From Phyto melanocephala (lineage: Eukaryota; Arthropoda; Insecta; Diptera; Rhinophoridae): a stretch of DNA of 64,000 nucleotides. The notes under the pieces are model-generated. The model was given only the letters and a program-made list of their open reading frames with translations. It ran no database searches and had not been told where the DNA came from. Shown piece after piece: positions 46,201 through 58,200 of this stretch (its first letter is position 1; the number at the start of each line of letters is the position of its first letter). Position numbers and translations under genes: made by a program. The stretch lies in the NCBI GenBank assembly GCA_941918925.1, contig OW799235.1, positions 109,867,076 through 109,931,075 on the forward strand, in the 5' to 3' direction.

Positions 46201-49200
46201 TTAAAAAAACTATTGTGCGTTTTTAGATTTTAATTAATTTAAAATAGCTTGTTTTGCAACACTTTATTGAAAGTTTAATGTTACAATGTAATGTGGAAAT
46301 ATGCAGGTTTTCAAACACTTTGATCCTGAAATTTTTGCTTTACCATTTAAATTAGTTTTAAATCAGGTTATCTTTCCACAATAGAATTTTAAGTATTCGT
46401 ACATTTTTAAAACTGTTTCTCACTTACCTTATTTTAATAGAATTTCCTCGACCAAGCATCTTTTTAATAATAATGGGCGTGGAGTCTTTCCATGTAATAT
46501 GTATTCTACATTAGTTATTGTATTTACGAAAAATCTATATATATAAAAGTGAAACTCTGTGTGTGTGTGTGTTAGCTATAGACTCCGAAACTGTAAAACC
46601 GATAGGACTTGTGTCATGACTTTATAATTTCGTGGGCGGGGCCACGCGCATAAGAAATTAGTTATAATTTTAGCTACTTTCACTTGACCTGAAACTTTGC
46701 ACACACATATTAAGCTGTCATGACTATAAAATTTAGTGATTAGAAAAGTGGGAAGAAAAAATTATAATATTAAGGAACTTTCACTGGACCGATTTTTCTG
46801 AAACTTTGCACACTTATTGAGCTGTTAGAAAAGTGGGCAGTGCCACGTCCATAAAAAAAAGTTATAACTTTTAGCCTTGCACTTGATATTCGATTAAAAT
46901 TCAGAATGCAATTAAAATTCATGAAGAGGCGTAGCAACGCGCGCCGGGCTTTTCTAGTATTTTATATATATAACTAGACCTGTATTTGTTATACTTTTCA
47001 GCCTATTTTGACCAATTCTGAACCATTATTATACCCTTCACACCAAAGTGTAAAAAATAAGAATTTTAATTTCTACTATATTAATTTCAGATATATGTAT
47101 GTAATCTTAATCTTTATAAAGAGAAGAATTATTTTGGTTAAGTCCTTCTGTCCATGTGAGTGTTGAAATCAACTTCTTGAACACGCCATGTGTACTCCAG
47201 TCTCCTATAAGATATTAATTTAGCAGATATGCTTTCGATAATTTTTCTATTGAAAATCATTTATGTGGGCATATTACGGGTTAAGAAATGAACGAAAGAA
47301 CACGAGTGTCTCTGTTTTTGTATCCAAACAATGTCAAATTTTGTAGCTTCAATTGAACAATTTGAAACATTTCATACTTATTTATAACTCATATCGATGC
47401 CTTACTTCCACAAACTCGTATCTTAAAAAATAAAATTTTTCAGGAGAGAAAACTAAAACGGTTCATCTTTTTATACTTCGGTGTTTGGTTAAAAGTTTAA
47501 ATGCAATTATTAAGGAATTGATTGTTTTTATGTCTACTAGTAGTAATAATATACTAATCTTTTTTAGTTAAAGCATGAAACAATCGTTTGATATGAAAAA
47601 TTCAAAACCGTACTTTTTAAGTTACGAGGTTGAGGAAGTGATTTATAGAAACTATTGGTTCAATCGGTAAATTTCCCGACAAAGATATCAGTGAAAAAAA
47701 TAATGTCAATTAAAAGTTCAGTTTGTCCCTTCTCTAAATAAGTGTTCCTCAAAGTTGCACATTAACACTTTCAATTATCAAACTTGAAACTGTTAGTGTT
47801 GAAAACAAACAACATCCCATATAAATGACTGAGATATAAGCAGAAATCCACGTGTACTTATTTTTTTATAATATTAATAAGAGAGTGTAAACAGGTATAA
47901 ATAAGTTTGTCATTTCGTGTGTATATAGACATGATCGTCCATATTATGTGAAGGGTATATATGTATATGTTTTTACTACATTTGATATATTTTTTCCGTT
48001 ATACGTATTGTTAAAACCTCTACTTACTTGATCCGCTAATGGTAGGGAAAAGAAAGTTCGAGTTCGATGTAGTTTGCAAGGCCTTCCGGTTTGTATAAAT
48101 TGGTATATTTCAATATCGTTAATGGTACAAGCTTTGATATTTCATGTTCTTAATTATTGCGCTATTACTTTTGTGCATAGTTCTTTAGAAGTAAAAGGCA
48201 AAGATGAAGTATTGACTAATGTACCTGGAAAAATAAAATTGATATTTATTATCGCAGTAAAAAAAGTCCTGTTTTAATATTTAATTTTAAAACATAAGCA
48301 CGTAAACGCGTTTCTAAAAAGCTTTACTTTAATAAAAAATTGTAAAAATAATCATATACAAGTGCATTTATCCTTTCCTTACATCGAAGCAGGTTTGTAA
48401 GGTAGACAATTGAAAACACTCTAACCGCAAGCCTTGCATTTACATAGAAAACAGGCTTTCTAAATTAATAGTTGTTTGCTAAAAAAGTAATAATTAAAAG
48501 GGGAAACTCACCACGCAAATTTCGTACCTTCAGTACGCTAATTTGTAAGTAAAACTTTAACATTTCTTCCTTACAAACATGCCTTGACCAAAGCACTATA
48601 TTTTTTTTAAGCTGTTGTACCTAGAAAACAATATAAGTATTTCTATAGTAGCCTTCCTATTTGCATTTAAATTTAAAAAAAATATAAAGTTATCTTTTTT
48701 AGTTTTTAAAATTGCATCACAAAGGAAAACACTTCTGCTATTTGTTCTTTTCTGGAAAACATGTTTTACTTTTTCTACAACCTGTTTATGGAAACGAGTT
48801 TTAAAGATAAATAGAATTCTTGTTTAAGATAAGTTTAGTAGCAAAATAAAGTACCTCTTTGCTAGTGAAAACGAAAACCTCCTTAATTGCGTCGATATCC
48901 TTATATATCTTATAAGATCTTATAAGAAAACCTGCTAACTTCTGGTTTTATCCTTTCATAGAAAATTTTAAATTTTTTCGTTGATTTTCATAAATTGATT
49001 TTCTTTGAAATAAAAACTATAAAATTAATTCTGTCCGGTATATTGAGTTTTATTATAAGTTACAATAAGTTATTATTTCAAATAATATTGCATAAATATA
49101 TGCAATAAGTTTTTACGCTATAATTTCCTGTAAAAATTGTTGAAAATTTGCCTGAAAATAGTTTTAAATTATAGGACTGCAATGATGAGATTATCTTAAT

Positions 49201-52200
49201 TTTACTTAAGAAGTAATTCCTTTTGCCACAATATATTATTTTCATTACTAAGAAAATCTTCTAAAATATGTATATTTTGTATAAAACCTTTTAGTTGTTC
49301 CCAACTTCTTAAAATGACACCTTAAAATATACAACTAATTATGCTTAAATTCAAAAATACAGAATTCCGTTTATTCTCAGTATGAAATGAAAATCATTCC
49401 GATAAGAAAGTGTGCTAAGCTTGAGTATTTTACTATTATATGTATATCTGTGGCTTAGAGCTAAAAGGGCCAATGTCACTTTTTTGCTCTTTTAACTTAA
49501 TCATTGCATTAGATTTGATTTCTTGCTCTATTTCATTATGGTAAAACAGCTAAAGTCATACTTAACCCAGAACAGCTTCATAAATAAAATGCTGGCCAAT
49601 GTCAATATGAAAGCATCTATAAAAGTTAAAGTTCAATTCCAATTTTCTCAAAAGTAAATATTTTGATATTGGCCCTTTTAGCTCCAAGCCACAGATATGT
49701 TCTTCTAGAAGATATCTTTGCAGAGACTTCTTTAATAGTAAATTAATAAACTACGAATAAAATTAAATTAAATACAAGATACATAAAACGTATAAATAGT
49801 CAGTTGATTACATTTTGGAGTAGTTTTATTCAAAGAATAAAGAAATTCCGACAAAGTAATGTTTTGTCCACAATATATCGATACTCGCAGCCATTGATGT
49901 TTTTACTAAAACTACAACTAGAATGTGCCTAAAGGATTCTGAGAAGACTTTCACATTATATGACCACCACTCACAAGCGAAAGAGAATCTCACGCAAGCA
50001 CACATTACTTAAGTATTGATGCTATGGGTGATCTTAGTCTTACGTAGATGATGGCGATTGCAAAGAACTTTGAGATGAGGAATGTCGTAGTCGGTAGTGT
50101 GAAATCGTTTTCTAGTGTAGAGAAAATCCTCAGCATAGGTAGGAATACCGATTTGTAGCCTGGAAATAGCTGAAGAGCGAATGGTATCGGAAATGGACCC
50201 TTGATAGTAGAGGTATTATTCAATAATTTCCCTACATATGCAAAAAAGATCACAACAAGTTGTTGTTAGTACCTTTTATGTAACCACTCTGCTATTTCAA
50301 TTCTAGCAATAAGCTTAATAGCGCATATAAAATGTAAATCGACCAGCTAAAAACTTTTATGCTGTTTTTTTAGTTTTTGTCATATTTTTCTTATTTTTCT
50401 TATTTTAATATTTTTTATATTTAAAAAAAATATATACATAAATAGTTGTAATAAATTTCAAAATGTAAAACGAAATATGAGCACATTCAATACATTGTAA
50501 ATACAAGCAAATAACCCGGAACATATTTGACTGAACGAAATATATACAAAGAAATACATACTTGAATACTTGTGTATTTGATAATAAACACTGGCTGATA
50601 AAAACATAGTCAGAGTCTATAGTAGAAATATTTTAGGAAATTGAAACAGTTAAAAATTATAAATTAATTACCACTGGAACAAGGCTTGTTAAGGTATATC
50701 TGTCGTCGCAGCAAGCACAATTTTTTAAAAAACTTTAATTGTTTTGTATTTTTTTTAACGTTTTAAACAAACTGAAACTGCAAATTACTTATTTTATAAT
50801 ACAAAAAATTAAGTTTGACAAATGCAGACAGATTTTATTTATTTCTGTAAAAGTACGTTCGATGTCATTATGTATGCAACTCGATTTCTTTTACATGGCC
50901 ACCACGGGCACGCTTGCAGACGTCCAGACGCTGTACCCAATTTTTGACAGTTTTCAAGCATATATCGGGCGATACTGCTGCAATTTCACGTTCGATATTC
51001 GTACGAAGTTCATCAATGGTCGCTGGCTTGTTGGCCATAGACGTAACCCCACAGGAAATAGTCTAACGGCGTCAAATTGCACGACCGAGCGGACTGGACC
51101 ATTTCGTGAAATAACACGTTCTCCAAACTTAGTTTCTAATAAATTGATTGTGGCATTTGCTGTGTGGCTTGTGGCGCCGTCCTGTTGAAATCACATATCC
51201 TCCAAGTCCATATCATCCAATTGAGGCCAAAAATATTCTGTTATCATTGAACGGTAGCGATTCCTATTCACAGTAACGTGCCGGTCTTAATCATCACGGA
51301 AGAAGTACGACCCAATGACGCCGCCGGCCCATAAACCGCACCAAACCATAATTTTTTCGGGTCTGACCAATAACGCATATTTTGCTTATTGACGAAGCCA
51401 TTCAACCAGAAATGAGAAATGACCATGAATTGGACGTAGTGCTCATAACGTTGAGGACACTATCTCCAAATTTTTGAGTAAATTTTAATATTTTCGACTC
51501 GTTGGCTCGTATATCTTTCCATCATAAAATGGCAACATTACTGAAGAGAAATGTCAAAAGAGCATCAAAAAATATGGCGTCGTTTGCTGTCCCCAGCGTG
51601 CCTGTTTAAAAACCCTTTATGAAGAAAAAACAGTCAACTGATTAGATACGAGTGCCTTATTTATCTACCTTGTACTAGCACAATCTATATTATGTAGTTT
51701 CTCATTTAGTTATAAAAAATTCTAAATAATTTCACTTCAATATGTTCTTTTAGGTTAAGTTTAAAAATATGGGCATATAAAAAGCCAAACCCATAATAAG
51801 TTTACACGTAAGCCAGTTGGGCATGTTAAGTGTTCTAAGGAAGAAGAATTCCAATATTTCGCCGAGGTCAAGAACCAAGTCACTACAATATAATCCTTCC
51901 AAATGTCTAATTTAAATTCCTTAGGTATTCCAAATTCAACATATCGTTCAAGTTAAAGTTTTCGTATATAAAACGCCCTGTTGACAAAGATTTCAAGGTA
52001 TTATGTCATCCGACTGTCACATATAAACTAGATAAGTTTTTAGCTTTATGTGACCTGTTACTTCACTAGTTAATCTTCTAAATATTGTCCTGTACGTTTT
52101 CTGAATCTCGTTCGATTTCTCAAGATCTTAATAACCCATTGGTATGTTTGCCACTTCACACAAATTAAACGTTTATTTTAGGACCATCGAAATGGTTTCG

Positions 52201-55200
52201 AATTTTTTAAGGAGATGGTTTCAATTATGATCCCATTTTGTGTAATTTTTCGGCTTCTTAGTTTTTGACCATGTATGATGGCCTGGTATCCATATTACCT
52301 CTGGTGGTACAGGTGTTCACAGTTTTCCATCTTCATGGACCGTTTAGTACATGACAACTGATTTACTGTGCGTAAAGGTACGAATTGAATTATAGCTATA
52401 AATCCCCTTTAGCCATCGAATACCTTTTGTGACTACCATAGTCTCAACTGAAAAAAATGCGATCTCGTAGCCAAAAGTATTCAGTTTTTGACATAAAACC
52501 TCAGCTCACTTCAATCACCAACCTTTGATATGTTTGTATTTTATATTGGTGCCTTGGATATATTTCACCGAAATGGTTTCATCCCATTCTGCCTTCTTTG
52601 GTATTATGGTGATGTAGTTAATGCTCTTATATTTCATTTGATTTTTGTCACATGTTACAGCTGTGTTATTTCCCGTCGGTAGGTAACCGATTATTTTTTG
52701 GTGTCAGATTTTACGGTCATACACCTATTGCTCTGAATCTAGTAGCGACGAAGTCTATTTTAGATTTCACCTGTATCTTAATTGGTAAAATTTATAGTGT
52801 ATTCTCAATAGCCATTGTTGATGCGGTTTCCATGGCACTGCATTTTCTATGGCAGGATTGTCTTACGGTCCTTTAAAGAGGTTTTATATTAATCTTATTC
52901 TATAATGATATCCACCTCATTATGGAGACATACGTTAGGATCCGTTGTAGTACAAATTACACAGGTCAGTTCTCATTCTGTGATAATGTGAAGTGAGGAC
53001 AAATTGTTTAATTGTCAGTATGATAACCACTATTTACATTATCACAATTATAGCTTCTTGTTTTGAACTTACGTTAACATACTCCTGCGATCTCCGAAAT
53101 TATATTTGCTTATCGAGTTTTAGTCGGCTTTCACATTAATAAATTCTTCTTATTAGGATTATAGTTTTGTCCGCGAGAGAAAAAAAAGAAAAGGATATGG
53201 TATATATTTGCTTGTACTTGAAATAAGAGTTAGTATTCGTAACTATAATCTGTGCATACAATTCATACAAAAATTGGAACAAAGCAAATTCTAGAAATAA
53301 AATAGAGGTATTAAAGTCTAATGATACAAAATAAAGCAATAAATATAAGGATCGTAAAGTACAAGCTTACATTTCTTTTTTCTCTCTCTGTTCTCACTAT
53401 TCCCTCTTTCTCCTTCTTACATGCATGAATATTTGAATTTTCACTAAACACGAATCAAGAGCATTTTATCATGAATCCACATCCAGATTATGTTAAGACA
53501 CTCATGAAAATCTCATATATTCAATTGTTAAGTAAATTTAAAAAATTGTTCATAAAAAAATTTAATAGCAAATATATTGTAGCTCATTTTATATCATCGC
53601 TTTTCTCGTAAACTTAAACCGTCGCTGTTCCTACCATCATGAACACATGCTCCTTCACTCACATGATCGCACTCTAATGCATATACTTACATGTATATAA
53701 AATTTACCAGATATTTCCCCAAGGACTACATGCCATTAAAATGTTTATTTGTACTCGTTTGTTGTCGGTTTTGGATAGACATATTTGTTAGTTTTATTTG
53801 TTGTTAGAGTCTCCTGATGTTGTTTTATGATTTTATTTTTGTTGTTGCTTTTGTTATCGTTGTAGACTCCCCATATATGTAGTAGAGTGAAAATGTGTAA
53901 AGTTCAATAGAAAATATCCGCACTGCAACACTGGTACATTACAATATGACGACAGCGATGACATTCATCTGTATATTTTTTTTTTATTTTTTATTTTTTT
54001 CTTAATTCAAATATTTTGTTGCTGGCTTTTTATTTTTTTTTTAGTCAAAGGCACGAGCTTCAGTAATTTAAAAAATTGTCGTGTTTTTTTTTTCATACCA
54101 TTTTTAAATTTTTATTGATAAATACGATGATAATTTTTTATATTATTTTTCTGTTAAATATTTATAAGGATCTATATAGTAGTAATACATGCAAACAAAC
54201 AAATAATGTTGAAAATGAAAAACATTTTAAAGAGAAAGAGAGTAGGAAAGATGTAATAGTGTGATGTAGAAAAAGAAGACGTCACAAAGTGATGTGAAGA
54301 TGATTATTATTGTTGCTTGAATGGTTGGGTGTCTATTAAGATGTCATAAAAATAAAATTGCATCATAAAAGTTATTACTTTAGAGAGTTTTTATAAGAAT
54401 ATGGAAATTATTATTTAAAATATAAAAAATATATTTATAAAATACCGGAAGTATTTGAATGGTAATAAAATGAACGGTGTATAGTCTTACATTTCTTTAT
54501 TGATAGGTGATGGTTTATTGAAGTTGTTGACCAAAATTTTGACTTTGAATGTGTAAAATAAGGTTTTCTTAGTTTAAATTACTAGTATTTGTCAGGTGCA
54601 GTAAATTCTCTTTTTAAATAATAAATTTTGTAACAGATTTTTCAATCTTTAATACATTTTGCAAAGAAAAATTTTTCTAGATGGGAACTACAATAGTTAT
54701 ACTTCTAAAAAAAAAACAAAAAACATTCACTACTAGCAAAGGCTATCTTTCAAAATCGCCATACTGGCCTGGCACATAATTCGAATCTAAATATTTTGAT
54801 TTTCTACTTGCAATTCCAATTGTTTACAATACACTTCTGTACTAAATCACTAATACATTCAGAACTTATGGAGCAATTATTTATAACATAGAATTTCTGA
54901 GTCAGCACCATGTGAGAAAGGTTGTTTTAAATATCGTCTTATTCCTCTTAAGAAACAAAATTCGGATTCAATTTTAGCTCCGAATGGAATCTGTACATTA
55001 CGAAAGAAGGTTTAGATTAAAATGTCTTTTTGGACTATTTAAAATTTAGGACGTAATAAAAGGAGGCGGTATGCCCAAACAAAGCTAATTTATTTTTAAA
55101 ACAACCTCTTGCCACCAAATTATACTCTTCAGTTTTCGTCAATATACAAGATTTTATTAAAGAACAGTGAGTAGGAAATACTTAAGGTTTCATTGTAAGA

Positions 55201-58200
55201 CTAAATTTAAAAAAATAATTATTAGCAAATCGAACTTACACTAAGAAAGTAATATATATTTTAGTATAAAGAGATTATTATTTAGCGATTACTGGTAATA
55301 ACAAAAAAATACATTATGTGCTATAGAAGTACACAAAATTGGTGGTGAGTATCAAAAATGCGGCAAAGTGGCGAGTATAGTGGCTCTAACTTCTTACACT
55401 GCCTTTTCGCTTGTAATATTCAATTTGTATATTCCGGACCATTTTGTATAGAGGAATTGATTTAGGTATGTTTGTCTGTACGTGTATATGAAATCAATTT
55501 TTTTAAGACCCACGTAAATTTAAGACTTCTCCGTGCTTCTAGTTTTTCAGATATAAGTGCGAAAGTTTCACTATTGAAAATCAGCAATGTATATTAACAG
55601 CGGAGATATGAGCGCAGAAACACGATTACTTCTAATTTTTACCCAAACAACGTTAGATTTTGAAGCTCTAATAGAACCTACTGCAATGTTTGTTAATTAT
55701 ATATAAAAAATGTTCAAAGGGCAGCATATTATTGGTCAATTGCGAAAAAACATATGCAAATAAGTACAAACAATTTTAGATTTTTCCAGCATTTTATGCG
55801 GTCAGTGAATAAAGTTAGCACTGCTTTTTAACTGATACTTGCCTTATTACAGGACAGTAGTAGCGGTTATAATGAAGTGTTTTTTTTTTGTTTTTTTATT
55901 TTAATAAAATTATAGTGCACTTAAGCCTTCAAAGATTTATTTTCATCACATTTTGATTCAGATGGTCAAATTTATGATTTTATTATACCCTTTACCTGTG
56001 GTGTACAAGGGTATATATAGCTTTGTCATTCCGTTTGTAATTTCTACAATTTTCATTTCCGACTCTATAAAGTACAAATTTTCTGAAAGCTTATGTATAT
56101 TAAAAAGTTTTTACATTTAATACTAAAAAACTTTAGTTTTAAACATACACCCAGAAAACAGAAAAACACATTCACTGCCAATCGATGGAATGGTTAAGTT
56201 CCTGCAATCGAACTTTTCATTTGTGATTATAAAATTTATATTGTAAGATTCATAATTTATTAGTGCTGACTACATATTTATATTCTGAAACGAAATTCTG
56301 TAGATATAACCGTAAAATTCTACTATCACAACTAAACTATGCGTTTGCCAAAAATTGCTGTACTCACAACCGAAACTGTTTTTTCTGTGTACATACAACA
56401 AAAAATTCAATTTAAAACAACTTTCTAAATAAATTAAATTAAAACTTATCCCTTTAAAACCATATTTTTCAACATATCAAATAAAATTTTTAATATATTC
56501 CCTTTGTTAAGTATTAGTTATTGTTTTTCTACCGTTTTAGTTTGCGATGATCCATATCCCTGGCTTAACAAATACCTGAATGGTATGTATGTGTTGTGAA
56601 CTTATTTTAATTAATATTTTAATGACATTCATACAATTTTAATTAACAACCTAATTATTGAATATATTGTATACCGACAATGTTTGTATTTTTTCCCTGG
56701 ACACTTTTTTGTAGCATATATTAATTAACATGATTATTAAAAAATAAACAAATGGTTTGCAATTAATTTGTTTTTTTTCTTTTTTTACTATTGAACTTTT
56801 CTCTTCTATGCATAGACCTACCTACCGAGGAATCGGTATTTGCGGTAACCCAAACCCTATTAGATGTTTATTGTACTCGTCGTGTGCGTGTTTTTTATTT
56901 TAATTGTCGCACCAAATCTGCCATGTTTACGAACGAACTAAAAAAATTGCATGGTGGACCATCGGATATGATTGGTATTATATTAAAATTTGTTTACAGA
57001 ATAAAGTAAACGATAATAATGGCATAAATTATTTATAGGTGGCTATGCTACACCATCTGCTAAACGATTACGTTTACCGGCCTTAAAAGCACCAGCTAAA
57101 GTGAAAAAGTTTAAGGCTGGAGATCATTATGCGCTGAGGACACCGGAAGGTAAGTGGAAAACTAATTAAAATATGAACATATGAACGTGAAATAAATTCT
57201 TTTATATCTTTCACACGAGAGTGTATATTGTTTGTAATTACTTTGTGTAAAGTATTTATATTCTGAATCCTTATGGATACATGAATTTGAGTACGTGAGT
57301 ACGTTAAAATCAATTTTTCGAAGCCTCCACGTATACTTCAGACTCTTATATAGCAAAAAATTTTTTTCCTTTTTTTTTTTAATTCAATAATTAAAAAAGA
57401 CTAAATAAAATTCCTCATTATTGAAAATCATTTATCTGGGTTCATAATAAGTTGAGATATTTTCGAAAAAACACGACTGCCTCTGTTTTTTACCCAAACG
57501 TAGTAAAATTTTGCACTCCCTCTGGAACTTCTTCAAACGTATGTTACGTATAAATAAAAGACGTGCCTGTGGTCACCTTTACAAAAAGTATTGGTACAAT
57601 GGATTAATTACCAACAAAATTATAAGCGAAAAAAAAATTTTAAAAAAATGTCAATTATAAGCTCGGAGTATTGTTTAGCTAAACCAATAACAAAACCTAT
57701 CAGTCGCTAACACATACTCATATTTATACTTATTTACATGAGAGTTCAAGCTGTGTGAAGGGTATATAAGATTCGGTACAGCCGAGTTTAAAGCTCTTAC
57801 TTGTTGTTTCTCTGTTTAACATAAAAAAACAATAATATTTAGAATGCCGGATTGAGTTGGCACGTATGGGTAAAGTTATCGATAAATTAATTGCACCAAC
57901 TTTGCAACGTGCTAAAGCTGTACAAAAACAACAACTATCAAGTACCAACAAGGAGTTGCAACAACCACAAAGCAGCAACATTAGCAGGTGTAAAAAACCT
58001 GTTAAAAATAAGGTACGTTGTGCCTAAAATAAATTTAACAAAAAACTAAAAAAAATTTATAAATTTTAATTGCAAACATTTTTACACCGCAAAAATTCAT
58101 GTTTTCAGACCAAAAATTTTCGCAATTTCACGAAGTCCATTACCAGTCGCAAGGATTTTTCCTCCAAAGAAGAGTATATGTTGTATTTAAAACGCATCGA

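Larger units (their letters stand above)
43505..56540 (+). other. Intron 2, about 13 kb, filled with transposons
   Basis: It begins GTGAGT and ends TTTTAG. It contains at least two MITE families, a Tc1-like fragment, a Helitron, a DD41D relic, a LINE relic and several GGGTATA-type repeats, entered separately. No additional exon that preserves frame was found inside it, but a small one could be missed. Confidence 0.8.

Noticed and set aside
50005..50253. 82-codon minus-strand frame in a more complex stretch
   Set aside because: No recognisable motifs, no flanking splice logic and no terminal repeats, so it is left unassigned.
50739..51188. 149-codon + strand frame
   Set aside because: It is antisense to the transposase relic at 50864-51590; the + translation matches nothing.
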